NCBI RefSeq assembly: GCF_009363555.1
Contig: NZ_CP045372.1
Coordinates: 3,111,501-3,175,500 of the forward strand
Direction of reading: 5' to 3'
Source of the DNA: Sulfitobacter sp. THAF37
Lineage (GTDB): Bacteria; Pseudomonadota; Alphaproteobacteria; Rhodobacterales; Rhodobacteraceae
DNA: 64,000 nucleotides
Of this stretch, positions 8,748 through 19,792 are shown piece by piece (position 1 is the first letter of the stretch; every line of letters starts with the position of its first letter). The notes beneath the pieces are model-generated. The model worked only from the letters and a program-made list of their open reading frames with translations, had not been told where the DNA came from and did not search any database. Position numbers and translations under genes: made by a program.

Positions 8748-10457
8748 CTATTCGCGGCTCAGCACCGCTGAGACCGGCACCAGCGCGACGCTCCCGGCGC
8801 GGTCCTGCAATCCCCAGAGCAGCAGGGCCGAGATCGTGTCGGGCCGCAGCCGGCCCAGCATGATCACCGCCCCCTCCTGTCCGGCCTTGAAGGCCGCCTG
8901 ATCCAGGAAACGGCGGATCACCGTGGCGCTTTGCCCCTTGCTGTCAAAATCGCGGAACACCGGTTCGGCAGGCACACCTTCCTTGCGGGCCAGCTTGGGC
9001 ATGGTGTTCAGCCCCTTGTCCTGCGTCACCAGACCATGCCCCGAATCCGCCAGGATCGCAGTGATATGGTCGGAGAGGTCGCGCTCGGACTGGAACCCGC
9101 CCCCCGGCGCTTCCAACACCGCGACGACCTGGTCGAGCTGCGGCAGCACCACGTTGAACGTCGTTTCAGCATCACTTGGCTGCGCGCCCTCCGGCAGGCC
9201 GATCATCGCCAGCACTTCGAACCCGGCCTCGCGATAAAGCGCCATGCGCTCCGCCGCGTCCGGCCTGGACGCATCAACCGCGAAACTCAGCGGATAGGGA
9301 AAACTGCGCAGCGCCGCCAGCCCCTGCGCGCCCGAGGTCACACCGGAGCCATCGTCGATCAGGATGATGCCCATCAGGGGCTTTCCGCCGGTCTCCGGCA
9401 CGGCTTCGGCATTGGCCTGGATCGGCGGCAGAGTTTCGGTCTCCGCCTCTTCTACGGGCGGCGTTTCGGGGCCTGCGGCCTCTGTGGCGGGGTCGGTGGC
9501 ACCGGGGCGGTTGATCGTCACGCCGCTGTCCCGCTCCGTCAGGGTCACGGCAGGGGTGCCGATGGCGGGCCGTCCGCTGGCGGCATCAGCCGCCTGCGGT
9601 GTCTCGGGGCTTTCGGTCTCGGAGTTTTCGGTCTCGGGGCTTTCGGTCTCGGCGCTTTCGGTCTCGGGGCTTTCGGTCTCGGCGCTTTCGGTCTGGGGGG
9701 TTTCAGCGGGCGCGGTCTGAGAGCTGTCCGGCAGAGCGTCGGCGTCGGACGTGGACACTTCTGGCGCATCCGGTGGAGACAAGTCCGCCGCATCCGCGGT
9801 CTGAGGTGGCTCAGACGGGTCAACCTGGGGCGCCGGATCGCCTTCCGCGTCGGGCACGGACGTCTCTACCGTGCTCTCGTCACTTTCTGCGGGGGTTTCG
9901 GGCGCCTCGGGGGCCGCGTCCCCCACCTCGGGGGCGTCCGGTTGCACCGGCGCATCGGGCACGTCTGGCGCCGCTTCAAAGGGGCCGGCCTCCGCCTCCG
10001 GAAGGGGGGGCTGGGCCGGTTCGGTGCTGATCGACAGCTCGTCCGGGTCCTGCGGCGCCATCGGGGCCAGCGCCTGCGGGTTGGGCAGGACCGGGCTTTC
10101 GCCCTCGGCGGCAACGGCACCGGTCTCGGGGCCGTCCTCGGGGGTGTTCAGCCCTTCGACGCCGCCGGTCTCCGGTGCGGCGGCGGGGCTGGTCGTGCCG
10201 TCATCCAGCGTGGCCAGCGTGTCGGGATCGGGTGGGCTGGCCTGCGGCGCCGCGGGGACGCTGGCCGGTGCCGTGTCGGACAGGCTGCCCTCTGCCGCGC
10301 CCGTATCATCGGCGCGCGCAGGGGCCCGTGTGCCGCCCGGCGCCGCATCGCCCACTTCGGGCGGCAGCGGCGGGTCCAGAAGGACAGAGGCAAGTCCGGC
10401 CACGCTCACGCTCACCACGCCGCCCAGGACGGCCCCTTTCAGAAAACCCCGTGCCAT
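8748..10457 (-). CDS. Membrane-anchored divergent polysaccharide deacetylase family protein
   Basis: The 569-residue product has three parts: an N-terminal membrane anchor ([21 protein letters not shown], about residues 7-27); a linker of about 300 residues rich in Pro, Glu, Ala, Ser and Thr; and a C-terminal globular domain from about residue 355. The C-terminal domain ([53 protein letters not shown]) matches the divergent polysaccharide deacetylase (YibQ-like) family, with a NodB-related fold. The linker contains a run of near-identical Ser-Pro/Ala-Glu-Thr-Glu repeats encoded by 15-bp DNA repeats (9601-9705). The long acidic linker probably spans the periplasm. Substrate is unknown. Confidence 0.86.
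   Translation of the reverse strand: MARGFLKGAVLGGVVSVSVAGLASVLLDPPLPPEVGDAAPGGTRAPARADDTGAAEGSLSDTAPASVPAAPQASPPDPDTLATLDDGTTSPAAAPETGGVEGLNTPEDGPETGAVAAEGESPVLPNPQALAPMAPQDPDELSISTEPAQPPLPEAEAGPFEAAPDVPDAPVQPDAPEVGDAAPEAPETPAESDESTVETSVPDAEGDPAPQVDPSEPPQTADAADLSPPDAPEVSTSDADALPDSSQTAPAETPQTESAETESPETESAETESPETENSETESPETPQAADAASGRPAIGTPAVTLTERDSGVTINRPGATDPATEAAGPETPPVEEAETETLPPIQANAEAVPETGGKPLMGIILIDDGSGVTSGAQGLAALRSFPYPLSFAVDASRPDAAERMALYREAGFEVLAMIGLPEGAQPSDAETTFNVVLPQLDQVVAVLEAPGGGFQSERDLSDHITAILADSGHGLVTQDKGLNTMPKLARKEGVPAEPVFRDFDSKGQSATVIRRFLDQAAFKAGQEGAVIMLGRLRPDTISALLLWGLQDRAGSVALVPVSAVLSRE
9601..9705. repeat. 15-bp tandem repeat inside the deacetylase linker
   Basis: Seven consecutive 15-bp units of the form GTCTCGGNGCTTTCG, alternating between GG and CG variants so that a 30-bp higher-order unit is also visible. 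They encode the acidic Glu-Thr-Glu-Ser-Pro/Ala repeats on the minus strand. The unit is a multiple of three, so gain or loss of copies keeps the reading frame. Confidence 0.9.
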
Positions 10458-10630
10458 GTCGCACTCCCTGCTTTTTCAGCCGTGTCCGCACAGCGGCTGC
10501 CTGCCCCGTTCTTATGCGTGGACCGCTCTTGACGCCAGCGGACAACCCTGAACATGTAGGGCCGGACTATACCCCCGGCAGGGACCCCAAAACCAGTGCC
10601 AATCCGGTCGCAAGGACAAAGAATTCAGAC

Positions 10631-11212
10631 GTGTTGCTCCTGATAGATAACTACGACAGCTTTACCTACAATCTTGTCCATTACCTGGGCGAATTGGGGG
10701 CCGAGGTGGCCGTTCACCGCAATGACAAGATCACGGTGGAAGACGCCATGGCGCTGCGCCCTGCGGGCATCCTGCTGTCGCCCGGCCCCTGCGACCCGGA
10801 CCGCGCAGGCATCTGCCTGGCGCTGACCCATGCCGCCGCCGAAAATGCCGTGCCGCTGTTGGGGGTCTGCCTGGGTCATCAGACACTTGGCCAGGCCTTT
10901 GGCGGCAAGGTCGTGCGCGGCAATGACATCGTGCATGGCAAGCTGGGGCTGATGCATCACGAAAGCCAGGGCGTCTTTGCCGATCTTCCCAGCCCCTTCC
11001 CAGCCACGCGGTATCATTCGCTGGTGGTGGCGCGTGACAGCCTGCCGGACTGCCTGCAGGTGACGGCCACACTGGAAGACGGAACGATCATGGGCCTGCA
11101 ACACCGCGACCTCCCGATGCACGGGGTGCAGTTCCACCCGGAATCGATCCGATCCGACCACGGCCACAAGATGCTGCAGAATTTCCTCGACCTGATGAAG
11201 GTGCCGGCATGA
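10631..11212 (+). CDS. trpG: Anthranilate synthase component II (glutamine amidotransferase)
   Basis: TrpG supplies ammonia from glutamine to anthranilate synthase for tryptophan synthesis. The 193-residue product starts [21 protein letters not shown], has the oxyanion motif [13 protein letters not shown], the nucleophile cysteine in [15 protein letters not shown], and the His-Glu pair in [10 protein letters not shown]. The start is the GTG at 10631; the frame is open further upstream but similarity begins here. Its stop overlaps the trpD start (ATGA). The synthase component trpE is not in the window. Confidence 0.96.
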   Translation: MLLLIDNYDSFTYNLVHYLGELGAEVAVHRNDKITVEDAMALRPAGILLSPGPCDPDRAGICLALTHAAAENAVPLLGVCLGHQTLGQAFGGKVVRGNDIVHGKLGLMHHESQGVFADLPSPFPATRYHSLVVARDSLPDCLQVTATLEDGTIMGLQHRDLPMHGVQFHPESIRSDHGHKMLQNFLDLMKVPA

Positions 11213-12225
11213 GCGACGCGCTGAAACCGCTGATCGACGCCGCGGCCAACGGCCCGCTGACCCGCGCCCAGGCCGGAGAAGCCTTTGAGATCCTGTTCGA
11301 CGGCGAAGCAACGCCAAGCCAGATCGGCGGCTTCCTGATGGCGCTGCGCACGCGGGGCGAAACGGTGGATGAATACGCCGCCGCCGCCAGCGTGATGCGC
11401 GGCAAATGCCATGCGGTGAAAGCCCCCGAAGGGGCGATGGACATCGTCGGCACCGGCGGCGACGGCAAGGGCACGCTGAACATCTCGACCGCCACCGCCT
11501 TTGTCGTGGCGGGCGCAGGCGTCGTTGTGGCGAAACACGGCAACCGCAACCTCAGTTCGAAATCGGGTGCCGCGGACGCGCTGACCCAGATGGGTCTGAA
11601 CGTCATGGTCGGCCCCCGCGTCGTCGAACGCGAACTCGCAGAGACCGGGATCGGCTTCATGATGGCACCGATGCACCATCCGGCGATCGCCCATGTGATG
11701 CCCACCCGGTCCGAGCTGGGCACGCGCACGATCTTCAACATCCTCGGCCCGCTTACCAACCCCGCAGGCGTGCGTCGGCAGCTGACCGGCGCGTTCTCCC
11801 GCGACCTGATCCGCCCCATGGCGGAAACGCTCCTGGCCCTCGGCAGCGACAAGGCATGGCTGGTGCATGGCTCTGACGGCACCGACGAGCTGACGATCAC
11901 CGGCACAAGCTGGGTCAGCGGTCTGACCGACGGGGCGGTGACGGATTTCGAAATTCACCCCGAGGACGCGGGCCTGCCCGTGCATCCGTTCGAAGACATC
12001 GTGGGGGGCAGCCCTGCCGATAATGCACAGGCCTTTCACGCAGTGCTGGACGGCGCGCCCTCGGCCTACCGGGACGCGGTGTTGCTGAACGCGGCAGCCG
12101 CCCTGGTGGTGGCCGACGCCGTGCCTGACCTCAAGGCCGGCGTCGAAATGGCCCGCGACAGCCTTGATTCCGGCGCGGCACGGGAAAAGCTGCGCCGCCT
12201 GGCCGAGGTTTCGCGGGAAAAGTGA
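11209..12225 (+). CDS. trpD: Anthranilate phosphoribosyltransferase
   Basis: TrpD adds phosphoribose from PRPP to anthranilate, the second step of tryptophan synthesis. The 338-residue product carries the anthranilate/PRPP motifs [19 protein letters not shown] and [21 protein letters not shown], plus [14 protein letters not shown]. It overlaps trpG by four bases at the front and shares TGATG with the downstream uracil-DNA glycosylase gene, so the block is translationally coupled. Confidence 0.97.
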   Translation: MSDALKPLIDAAANGPLTRAQAGEAFEILFDGEATPSQIGGFLMALRTRGETVDEYAAAASVMRGKCHAVKAPEGAMDIVGTGGDGKGTLNISTATAFVVAGAGVVVAKHGNRNLSSKSGAADALTQMGLNVMVGPRVVERELAETGIGFMMAPMHHPAIAHVMPTRSELGTRTIFNILGPLTNPAGVRRQLTGAFSRDLIRPMAETLLALGSDKAWLVHGSDGTDELTITGTSWVSGLTDGAVTDFEIHPEDAGLPVHPFEDIVGGSPADNAQAFHAVLDGAPSAYRDAVLLNAAAALVVADAVPDLKAGVEMARDSLDSGAAREKLRRLAEVSREK

Positions 12226-12890
12226 TGGCATCCCCTCTTGCACGGCTTGGCGCATGGGCGGACCTGCCCTTTTTCACCGAAAGCTACCCCCGGATCGAGA
12301 CCGCCCTGCACGCCGAGACGCGCAAGGTCTTTCCGCCCGACGACCAGATCTTCGCGGCGCTGGAGCATGTTCGGCCCGACGATGTGCGTGTCGTCATCCT
12401 GGGACAGGACCCCTATCCCACCGTGAACCACGCCCACGGCTACGCCTTTTCCGCCGACGAGGACACGCGCCCGCTGCCGCGTTCGCTTGCCAATATCTTC
12501 AAGGAAATGCGCAGCGACATCGGGGCCGCACCCGCAAACGCCGACCTTCGGTTCTGGGCGGATCAGGGGGTGCTGTTGCTGAACACCGTGCTGACCGTGC
12601 CCGAAGGCCAGCCCAAGGGCCACGACAAGCTGGGCTGGCAGGCACTGACCGACCAGGTGCTGGCACGGCTGGCCGACCGCCCCCGCGCCTATCTGCTTTG
12701 GGGCGGCAGCGCACAGCAGGCGGCGCAGGCCGTGGACGGCGATACAAACCTCAAGATCGAAAGCCATCATCCGGTCGGCATGTATGGCAATCTCAACTTT
12801 TTCGGCTCGCGCCCTTTTTCGCGCACCAATGCGTGGTTGCACGAACAGGGCCTGCCGCCCATAAACTGGGCCAACCCGGAGGGCACATGA
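12225..12890 (+). CDS. ung: Uracil-DNA glycosylase, family 1, with altered catalytic loops
   Basis: Uracil-DNA glycosylase removes uracil from DNA. The 221-residue product keeps the water-activating loop GQDPYP at residues 60-65 (Asp62, Tyr64), Phe75 in YAFSA, Asn120 in LLNTVLTV, and the catalytic His182. Two motifs differ from the classic enzyme: GQDPYH is GQDPYP, and the minor-groove loop HPSPLS is HPVGMY (182-187), so the intercalating Leu is replaced. The [14 protein letters not shown] end is normal. It sits between trpD and trpC with four-base or shorter overlaps, an unusual place for a repair gene. The ATG at 12225 is preferred over the adjacent GTG at 12222. Activity on uracil is likely but untested given the loop changes. 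Confidence 0.85.
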   Translation: MASPLARLGAWADLPFFTESYPRIETALHAETRKVFPPDDQIFAALEHVRPDDVRVVILGQDPYPTVNHAHGYAFSADEDTRPLPRSLANIFKEMRSDIGAAPANADLRFWADQGVLLLNTVLTVPEGQPKGHDKLGWQALTDQVLARLADRPRAYLLWGGSAQQAAQAVDGDTNLKIESHHPVGMYGNLNFFGSRPFSRTNAWLHEQGLPPINWANPEGT

Positions 12891-13699
12891 CACAAACCAT
12901 TCTCGACAAGATCAAAGCGTACAAGCTGGAAGAAATCGCCGCTGACAAGGCCGCGCGTTCATTGGAGGAAGTGACCGCCGACGCCCGCGCCGCGGCACCT
13001 GTCCGCCCCTTTGCCGAAAGCCTGCACAAGGCCTCGCGGGAAGGCTATGGCCTGATCGCCGAGATCAAGAAGGCCAGCCCGTCCAAAGGACTGATCCGCG
13101 AGGATTTCCAGCCCGCAGAGCTGGCCGCGGCCTATGCCCTCGGGGGCGCCACCTGCCTCTCCGTGCTGACGGACACACCCAGTTTCCAGGGCGCCAAATC
13201 CTATCTGACCGAGGCGCGCGCCGCCTGCGATCTGCCGGTCCTGCGCAAGGACTTCATCTATGATCCCTACCAGGTGGCAGAGGCCCGCGCCCTGGGTGCG
13301 GACTGTATCCTGATCATCATGGCCTCGGTGTCCGATGCCCAGGCGGTCGAACTGGAAGCGGCGGCGGCGGAATTCGGCATGGACGCGCTGATCGAGGTGC
13401 ACGACGCCGAAGAACTGGAACGCGCAAGCCAACTGGAAAGCCGGATGATCGGTATAAACAACCGGAATCTCAATACCTTCGAGACATCTCTTGATGTGAC
13501 GCGCAAACTTGCCAAACGGGTCCCGCCGGACCGTATGATCGTCTGCGAGTCCGGGCTCTACGCGCCAAAGGACCTGGCGGACATGGCAATGTTTGGGGCC
13601 CGTGCCTTTCTGATCGGGGAAAGCCTGATGCGTCAGGACGACGTCGAGCAAGCCACCCGGCAACTGCTGGCCAACCCCCTGACCGCCGGAGCCATGTGA
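12887..13699 (+). CDS. trpC: Indole-3-glycerol phosphate synthase
   Basis: TrpC closes the indole ring to form indole-3-glycerol phosphate. The 270-residue TIM barrel starts [20 protein letters not shown] and shows the catalytic strands [56 protein letters not shown] and [15 protein letters not shown], ending with [11 protein letters not shown]. The start at 12887 overlaps the ung stop (ATGA). The end overlaps moaC. All expected catalytic Lys and Glu positions appear present. Confidence 0.97.
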   Translation: MTQTILDKIKAYKLEEIAADKAARSLEEVTADARAAAPVRPFAESLHKASREGYGLIAEIKKASPSKGLIREDFQPAELAAAYALGGATCLSVLTDTPSFQGAKSYLTEARAACDLPVLRKDFIYDPYQVAEARALGADCILIIMASVSDAQAVELEAAAAEFGMDALIEVHDAEELERASQLESRMIGINNRNLNTFETSLDVTRKLAKRVPPDRMIVCESGLYAPKDLADMAMFGARAFLIGESLMRQDDVEQATRQLLANPLTAGAM

Positions 13700-14172
13700 T
13701 GGCGCTGACCCATTTCGACGGCAAGGGCGACGCGCATATGGTCGATGTCTCTGACAAAGACGTGACATCGCGCATCGCGGTTGCCGAAAATCACATCAAG
13801 ATGTTGCCGGAAACCCTTGATATCATTATCGAGGGGCGCGCCAAAAAGGGCGATGTCCTGGGGGTTGCGCGCCTGGCCGGGATCATGGCGGCCAAGCAGA
13901 CCGCGGGCCTGATCCCGCTGTGTCATCCGCTGCCGATCAGCAAGGTCAGCGTCGAACTTGAACCCGACCGCGACCTGCCGGGGGTGCGCATCACCGCGAC
14001 GGTAAAGACGACGGGCCAGACCGGGGTAGAGATGGAAGCACTGACCGCTGCCTCCGTCGCGGCGCTGACGGTTTATGACATGGCCAAGGCTGTGGACAAG
14101 GGCATGGAAATCAACGGCTTGCGTGTGGTTTTTAAGGACGGCGGCAAATCGGGCCGCTACACCGCCCCATGA
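13699..14172 (+). CDS. moaC: Cyclic pyranopterin monophosphate synthase
   Basis: MoaC makes cyclic pyranopterin monophosphate, an early intermediate of molybdenum cofactor. The 157-residue product has the family start [21 protein letters not shown], the substrate-binding [13 protein letters not shown] and the conserved [21 protein letters not shown] region with KAVDKGMEI. The ATG at 13699 shares its A with the trpC stop (TGATG); a GTG three bases earlier is possible. It is followed by moeA with a four-base overlap. Confidence 0.97.
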   Translation: MALTHFDGKGDAHMVDVSDKDVTSRIAVAENHIKMLPETLDIIIEGRAKKGDVLGVARLAGIMAAKQTAGLIPLCHPLPISKVSVELEPDRDLPGVRITATVKTTGQTGVEMEALTAASVAALTVYDMAKAVDKGMEINGLRVVFKDGGKSGRYTAP

Positions 14173-15341
14173 TATCCGTCGAAGAGGCGCTGGAACGGCT
14201 GCTGGACCTCGTCGCGCCCCTTGAGGTCGAAGAGGTCCCGTTGCGCGCGGCCTCGGGCCGTGTGCTGGCCCGCGACGTGGCCGCCCGCCGCGCGCAGCCC
14301 CCGTTTCCGGCATCGTCAATGGACGGCTATGCCCTGCGCCGGGCCGAGGTGGAGCCGGACGCGATGTTCAAGGTCGTGGGCAAAGCCGCCGCCGGGCACC
14401 GCTTTGACGGGACGGTGAAGGCGGGACAGGCGGTGCGTATCTTTACCGGCGCACCGGTGCCCGACGGCGCGGATTTCGTTGTCATTCAAGAGGATACCAC
14501 CCGGCGCGGAGATCTGATCACCTTGGGCCACGATATCGGGACCAAGGACAACATCCGCCCTGCCGGGGTCGATTTCGCCGCCGGTGACACCATGACCGCG
14601 CCGCGCCGGCTGCGCCCCGTCGACATTGCGCTGATGGCGGCGATGAACATTGCGCGGGTGCCGGTGACACGCAAGCCGCGCGTCGCCGTGCTCGCGACCG
14701 GAGACGAGCTGGTTCAACCCGGCGAAGACCCCGGCCCCGACCAGATCGTCGCGTCCAACAGCCACGGGTTGGCCGCCATGTTCGAGGAGCTTGGCGCCGA
14801 GGTCCGCCTGCTGCCCATCGCACGCGACAATGCCGCCTCGCTGACCCAGGCGTTCAGGCTGGCGCAGGGAACCGACCTGATCGTGACCATCGGGGGCGCC
14901 TCGGTCGGGGATCACGACCTTGTCGCGCCAGTGGCCGCCGAACTGGGAATGGCGCAGTCCTTCTACAAAGTGGCCATGCGACCCGGAAAGCCCCTGATGG
15001 CGGGTCGGATCGGCGATGCCGCGATGATCGGCCTGCCGGGCAATCCGGTCTCTGCCATGGTCTGCGGGACGGTCTTTGTCGCGCCTGTCCTGCGCCGAAT
15101 GCTGGGGCTCGGCGATGCCATGGCGCAGACCCGTCAGGTGACGCTGGGGACCGATCTGCCCGCCAACGGTCCGCGCGCCCACTACCTGCGCGCGCAGCTG
15201 CGCGACGGGGCGGTCCACCCTGCCACGGCGCAGGATTCCTCGTTGTTGTCAGTCTTGGCGCGGGCCGACGCCCTGCTTGTCCGCCCGGTGGACGACCCCG
15301 CGCGCCAGGCGGGTGATCAGGTCACGATCATACCGCTTTGA
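14169..15341 (+). CDS. moeA: Molybdopterin molybdenumtransferase
   Basis: MoeA inserts molybdenum into adenylated molybdopterin. The 390-residue product has the MoeA N-terminal region ([33 protein letters not shown]), the [21 protein letters not shown] segment, and the MogA-like domain with [40 protein letters not shown] and [12 protein letters not shown]. It overlaps moaC and precedes lexA by 79 bases, which hold the lexA promoter and SOS box. Confidence 0.97.
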   Translation: MISVEEALERLLDLVAPLEVEEVPLRAASGRVLARDVAARRAQPPFPASSMDGYALRRAEVEPDAMFKVVGKAAAGHRFDGTVKAGQAVRIFTGAPVPDGADFVVIQEDTTRRGDLITLGHDIGTKDNIRPAGVDFAAGDTMTAPRRLRPVDIALMAAMNIARVPVTRKPRVAVLATGDELVQPGEDPGPDQIVASNSHGLAAMFEELGAEVRLLPIARDNAASLTQAFRLAQGTDLIVTIGGASVGDHDLVAPVAAELGMAQSFYKVAMRPGKPLMAGRIGDAAMIGLPGNPVSAMVCGTVFVAPVLRRMLGLGDAMAQTRQVTLGTDLPANGPRAHYLRAQLRDGAVHPATAQDSSLLSVLARADALLVRPVDDPARQAGDQVTIIPL

Positions 15342-15360
15342 GCGCGCTTTGTGTTGCGCG

Positions 15361-15389
15361 TTGACACAAAACAAGAACATCCCTAGAAC
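15361..15389 (+). promoter_or_regulatory. lexA promoter with LexA-binding SOS box
   Basis: A consensus TTGACA at 15361-15366 and TAGAAC at 15384-15389 are separated by 17 bases. The alphaproteobacterial SOS operator GAAC-N7-GAAC (the complement of GTTC-N7-GTTC) lies at 15375-15389 and covers the -10 box. Binding there would block RNA polymerase, as expected for LexA autoregulation. Confidence 0.88.
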
Positions 15390-15420
15390 AAAAAGAAACA
15401 TCTGACCGGAGGGATGCGCG

Positions 15421-16116
15421 GTGCTGACGAAGAAACAACTCGATCTATTGGCTTTCATCCAGAAACGGGTGCAGCGCGACGGCGTACCGCCCAGCTTTGA
15501 CGAGATGAAGATGGCGCTCGACCTGCGCTCGAAATCCGGCATCCACCGTCTGATCACGGCGCTTGAGGAACGCGGTTTCATCCGTCGACTGGCCCACCGC
15601 GCCCGCGCGATCGAAATCGTCAAACTGCCCGAAAGCCTGGGCGGCGCCGCAGGCGGTTTCACGCCCCGCGTCATCGACGGGGACCGCCCTGACAGCCCGC
15701 CGCCAGCCCGCGCACTGCCGGTGGAGACCAGCGCGCTTGACCTGCCGGTGATGGGCCAGATCGCCGCCGGTGTCCCGATCGAGGCGATCAACCATGAAAC
15801 CCACCGCGTTGCGGTGCCGGGCGGCATGGTTTCGGGCTCGGGCGAACACTATGCTCTTGAAGTCAAAGGCGATTCGATGATCGAAGCGGGGATCAACGAC
15901 GGCGATGTCGTGGTGATCCGCGAAACCTCTACCGCCGACGATGGCGACATCGTGGTGGCGCTGGTCGACGATCTGGAAGCGACGCTGAAGCGGTTCAAGC
16001 GCAGCGGCGGTTCCATCGCGCTCGAAGCTGCGAACCCCGCCTATGAGCCGCGCGTGCTGCCCGCAGACCGGGTCAAGGTTCAGGGCCGGCTGGTCGGGCT
16101 GATCCGTACGTATTGA
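15421..16116 (+). CDS. lexA: SOS repressor LexA
   Basis: LexA represses DNA-damage genes and cleaves itself when RecA is activated. The 231-residue product has the N-terminal winged helix ([50 protein letters not shown]). It then has the cleavage site Ala116-Gly117 in MGQIAAGVP, catalytic Ser152 in [10 protein letters not shown] and Lys190 in EATLKRFKR. The start is a GTG at 15421 with GGAGG upstream. Its own promoter carries the SOS box described separately. The 3' end overlaps the convergent comEC frame by 37 bases. Confidence 0.97.
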   Translation: MLTKKQLDLLAFIQKRVQRDGVPPSFDEMKMALDLRSKSGIHRLITALEERGFIRRLAHRARAIEIVKLPESLGGAAGGFTPRVIDGDRPDSPPPARALPVETSALDLPVMGQIAAGVPIEAINHETHRVAVPGGMVSGSGEHYALEVKGDSMIEAGINDGDVVVIRETSTADDGDIVVALVDDLEATLKRFKRSGGSIALEAANPAYEPRVLPADRVKVQGRLVGLIRTY

Positions 16117-18164
16117 CCCTGGGACTTTGGCCCTTCCGCTGCGGGGGGCCATCTGGTCCATAACCTGTCACCGGTCCGTGCGCGGGCCGTTGTCACCTTC
16201 CAACCCTCTTTCGTCGGGGTGAACGCCAGCGCGCCGGTATGTTTCAGCCGTTCGGGGTCGAAGACATCGCAGGGCGCGCTCGCCAGCCCCTCGGCCGGGA
16301 CGCTCGCCACCACGATCTGCCCCCGCTCGCAACCGGCAAAGCCTGCGACGCGCCGCTTGCCGCTGAGGTGGATCACATCCGCATCTTGCGGCCAGCGTTT
16401 TGCCGCTTTCCACTGCTCGGCCCCGTCGCCGTCGTTCTCCAGCCAGTTGCGCGCGGCGAACCCGGCGGTTTTTTCGCGGCTCAGCGCCCTGCCCTGCGGC
16501 GTCATCACGCCGACCAGCGTGCCGCTGTCCGACACCAGGATCGTCGGTCGCTCCGCCCCATGCCAGAGCACAAAGGCCAACGCCATGACCGGCAGGCCCG
16601 CGAACCGCAACCGCCCCTGCCAAAGGATCAGGACCAGAAATCCCAGCGCCAGCAGCGGGATCACCCAGCCGCCTGGGCCGACGACATAGCCACGCGCGCC
16701 GTCCAGCCCCGCCACCCAATGCGCCACATGAAGGATCCAGCGCAGTCCCGTCCCCATGACCCAGAGCCCCAGCGCCTCTGCCCCGAAGGGCGCCAGCAAC
16801 AGCGCCACGACAGCGGCGGGAATGATCAGCACCCCCATCAGCGGGACGGAGACAAGGTTCGCGATCAGCCCGTAATGCGCGATGGCGTTGAAATGCGCCG
16901 CGGCGATGGGCGCGGTCGCCAACCCCGCCACGGCAGATGACACAAAGACGGCAAAAACCGGCTTCAGCCAGCGCGGCATCCCGGCCGTTTCAACCTCGCG
17001 CAGCCAGCCAAAGACCGCGACCAGCGCCGTGGTCGCGGCAAAGGACATCTGGAAGCCCGGCCCCATCAGCGCCTCCGGCCGCAGCGCCAGCACCAGCGTT
17101 GCCGCCACCGCAACGGCCCGCATCGAGATTGCCCGCCGTCCGATCATCAGCGCCCCCAGCGCCACGGCGACCATGATGTAGGCCCGTTCCGTGGCCACGT
17201 TGCCCCCCGACAGCGCAAGGTATCCTGTCGCCACGAACAATGCGCCGCAGGCAGCGATCGCCTTTGTCGGCCAGCGCAAGGCGCTCAACGGATGCAGCGC
17301 CAGCAGCAGCCGCAAGGCCGCCAGGACAAGCGCGCTGAGCAACCCCATGTGCAGACCCGAAATCGCCAGCAGATGTGCGAGGTTGCTGGCGCGCAGCGCC
17401 TCAAGAGCGTCCTTGCTGATGCCGCTGCGGTCGCCGGTCGTGATGGCCGCGGCAAAACCGCCAAGGTCCCCCGGAAGCACCTCCCTGATGCGGTCCGACG
17501 CCGCCATTCGGATGCGGAAAACCGCAAGCCCGGCATGACCGTCCGCTGCCGTCGCCGCGGCCAGCAGCGGGACGCGCGTATAGCCGACCGCGCCGAGGCG
17601 TTCGAACCAGGCGTGACGCTGGAAATTGAAACCGCCCGGTTCCACCGGGCCGGCGGGAGGTGACAGATGCGCGGTGGTCATCACCCGCAGCCCCGGTTCC
17701 GGCATGATGCCAGCCCCGCCGTAAAGGGACAGCCGCACCCGATCGGGGGTTCGGTCGGGCGGCACCCGGTCCAGCCGCACCCGATCCAGCGTCAGGCGCA
17801 GGGCGTCCGACTGGCTTCGGTCCATCGCGACGATCCGCCCCTCCACCGGGCCATAGTAACGCCAGCCCAGAACCGGCGCGGCCACGCTGTTCGCCCGCGC
17901 CGCCGCCAGCAGCAGGCCGATCAGGCAAAGCGCCAGCGCAAGGCTCAGCGGGGCCACAGGCTCCGGCAGCAGACGTGCCAAAAGCACCAGAATCACGGCC
18001 ATGAGGGAAAATGCCGCCAGCAGCTGCCCCCCCGGCTCGGTCGGCAGAGAGAAAAAGGTGCCGATTCCCACGGCCAGACAGATCGGCACCCAGCAGATCA
18101 GCCCGCCACGCTGCGCCAGCAGCACCGCTGCCATCCCTTCGCAAAACCGTGCCATCAGGCCCAT
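16080..18164 (-). CDS. comEC: ComEC/Rec2 family DNA uptake protein
   Basis: ComEC forms the inner-membrane channel that passes transforming DNA. The 694-residue product has a DUF4131-type N-terminus with several membrane helices, an oligonucleotide-binding-like stretch, and the competence domain ([59 protein letters not shown]). The C-terminal third keeps weak traces of the metallo-beta-lactamase region ([20 protein letters not shown]) but no HxHxDH metal site is visible. I chose the start at 18164 ([11 protein letters not shown]); an in-frame start at 18203 is possible. It converges on and slightly overlaps lexA and is divergent from gltX. Confidence 0.88.
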   Translation of the reverse strand: MGLMARFCEGMAAVLLAQRGGLICWVPICLAVGIGTFFSLPTEPGGQLLAAFSLMAVILVLLARLLPEPVAPLSLALALCLIGLLLAAARANSVAAPVLGWRYYGPVEGRIVAMDRSQSDALRLTLDRVRLDRVPPDRTPDRVRLSLYGGAGIMPEPGLRVMTTAHLSPPAGPVEPGGFNFQRHAWFERLGAVGYTRVPLLAAATAADGHAGLAVFRIRMAASDRIREVLPGDLGGFAAAITTGDRSGISKDALEALRASNLAHLLAISGLHMGLLSALVLAALRLLLALHPLSALRWPTKAIAACGALFVATGYLALSGGNVATERAYIMVAVALGALMIGRRAISMRAVAVAATLVLALRPEALMGPGFQMSFAATTALVAVFGWLREVETAGMPRWLKPVFAVFVSSAVAGLATAPIAAAHFNAIAHYGLIANLVSVPLMGVLIIPAAVVALLLAPFGAEALGLWVMGTGLRWILHVAHWVAGLDGARGYVVGPGGWVIPLLALGFLVLILWQGRLRFAGLPVMALAFVLWHGAERPTILVSDSGTLVGVMTPQGRALSREKTAGFAARNWLENDGDGAEQWKAAKRWPQDADVIHLSGKRRVAGFAGCERGQIVVASVPAEGLASAPCDVFDPERLKHTGALAFTPTKEGWKVTTARARTGDRLWTRWPPAAEGPKSQGQYVRISPTSRP

Positions 18165-18274
18165 GCTTGCCCCCGCGCATCGCACTGGATAGACAGGCAG
18201 CACCCTAGAGGCCGCGTGATGAACAACAGGTTAACGCGCACCTCAAACCGCCAGAATCTGTTAGGAATACCCCC

Positions 18275-19675
18275 ATGTCCGCCGACGTCGTCACCCGTTT
18301 CGCCCCCTCGCCCACAGGCTTCCTGCACATCGGTGGCGCGCGCACCGCATTGTTCAACTGGCTCTACGCGCGGGGCAACGGGGGGCGTTTCCTGCTGCGG
18401 ATCGAAGATACCGACCGCGCGCGGTCGACCCCCGAGGCGACCGATGCAATTTTGCAGGGATTGTCATGGCTTGGGCTCGACCACGACGGAGAGATCGTCA
18501 GCCAGTTCGAAAACGCGCCCCGCCACGCCGAGGTCGCGCGTGCGCTGCTGGACCAGGGTAAGGCGTACAAATGCTTTGCCACCCAAGAGGACATCACCGC
18601 CTTTCGCGACGCCGCGCAGGCAGAGGGGCGCAGCACGCTGTTTCGGTCGCCCTGGCGCGATGCGGACCCGTCGACGCACCCCGATGCGCCCTACGTGATC
18701 CGCATCAAGGCCCCGCTTGAGGGGACGACAGTGATCCGCGACCGCGTGCAGGGCGACGTGACCATCTCCAACGCACAGCTCGATGACATGGTGCTGTTAC
18801 GTTCGGACGGCACACCGGTCTACATGTTGGCGGTTGTCGTGGATGATCATGATATGGGCGTGACGCATGTGATCCGGGGCGATGACCACCTGAACAACGC
18901 GGCGCGGCAGATGATGATCTACAAAGCCATGGGCTGGGACGTGCCGGTCTGGGCCCATATCCCGCTGATCCACGGGCCGGACGGCAAGAAGCTGTCGAAG
19001 CGCCACGGCGCGCTGGGGGCGCAGGAGTATCAGGCCATGGGCTATCCCGCGGCAGGCATGCGCAACTATCTCGCACGGCTGGGATGGAGCCACGGAGACG
19101 ACGAATTCTTTACCGACGCCCAGGCGCGTGAGTGGTTCGACCTCGACGGTATTCGCAAGAGCCCCGCGCAGTTCGACCTGAAGAAGCTGGAGAACATCTG
19201 CGGTCAGCACATCGCCATCTCCGAAGATGCCGCACTGCGGCGCGAATGCGAGGCCTACCTTGCCGCCGCTGGCCTGCCAGCACTGGACGACACCCGCGCC
19301 GCCGGGCTGGAACGGGCCATGTATTGCCTCAAGGAACGCGCAAAGACTTTACCGGAACTCCTTGAAAAGGCGCATTTTGTTCTGACATCGCGCCCGATTG
19401 AGCAAGACGAGAAGGCCCAGAAGGCGCTTGACCCGGCGTCGAAGGCGCTGCTGACGGAATTGACGCCGCACCTGCAAGATGCTAGCTGGAGCAAGGAAAC
19501 GCTGGAGGAGGTGATGAATGGCTTTGCGGCTGCGCATGACACCAAATTCGGCAAACTCGCCGGGCCCCTTCGGGCTGCCCTGGCTGGGCGCGCAGTTACC
19601 CCATCCGTTTTTGACATGATGCTCGTGTTGGGACGTGATGAGACACTCGCCCGACTGACGGATGCGGCGGCGTGA
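18275..19675 (+). CDS. gltX: Glutamyl-tRNA synthetase
   Basis: This 466-residue class I synthetase charges tRNA-Glu, and in organisms without a glutaminyl-tRNA synthetase also tRNA-Gln. The HIGH-type motif is in [20 protein letters not shown] near the N-terminus, and the KMSKS-type motif is [34 protein letters not shown] and the C-terminal anticodon-binding helices are also present. Length is normal. It lies 117 bases before gltA on the same strand. Confidence 0.96.
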   Translation: MSADVVTRFAPSPTGFLHIGGARTALFNWLYARGNGGRFLLRIEDTDRARSTPEATDAILQGLSWLGLDHDGEIVSQFENAPRHAEVARALLDQGKAYKCFATQEDITAFRDAAQAEGRSTLFRSPWRDADPSTHPDAPYVIRIKAPLEGTTVIRDRVQGDVTISNAQLDDMVLLRSDGTPVYMLAVVVDDHDMGVTHVIRGDDHLNNAARQMMIYKAMGWDVPVWAHIPLIHGPDGKKLSKRHGALGAQEYQAMGYPAAGMRNYLARLGWSHGDDEFFTDAQAREWFDLDGIRKSPAQFDLKKLENICGQHIAISEDAALRRECEAYLAAAGLPALDDTRAAGLERAMYCLKERAKTLPELLEKAHFVLTSRPIEQDEKAQKALDPASKALLTELTPHLQDASWSKETLEEVMNGFAAAHDTKFGKLAGPLRAALAGRAVTPSVFDMMLVLGRDETLARLTDAAA

Positions 19676-19792
19676 TCAAGGTTAATCACTTGGCAACACA
19701 CCACGCGATAACACACCGGCAGGTCCTCTGGCAGGGCCATGCCGCGACGGGGGGCAGAACGCCTTGCCGCCAATACAGAGGGAAGGGACCGC

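Noticed and set aside
9601..9705. Possible CRISPR-like array
   Set aside because: Units are 15 bp, directly adjacent, have no spacers, and encode in-frame protein repeats.
8931..10532. A 533-codon plus-strand frame with repeated Gly-Leu-Gly-Ala-Phe
   Set aside because: The repeats mirror the 15-bp repeats of the deacetylase gene on the other strand, which has a proper anchor and C-terminal domain.
16080..16719. Frameshift or truncation at the comEC 3' end
   Set aside because: The frame is continuous; lack of the metallo-beta-lactamase metal site looks like divergence within the family rather than a break.
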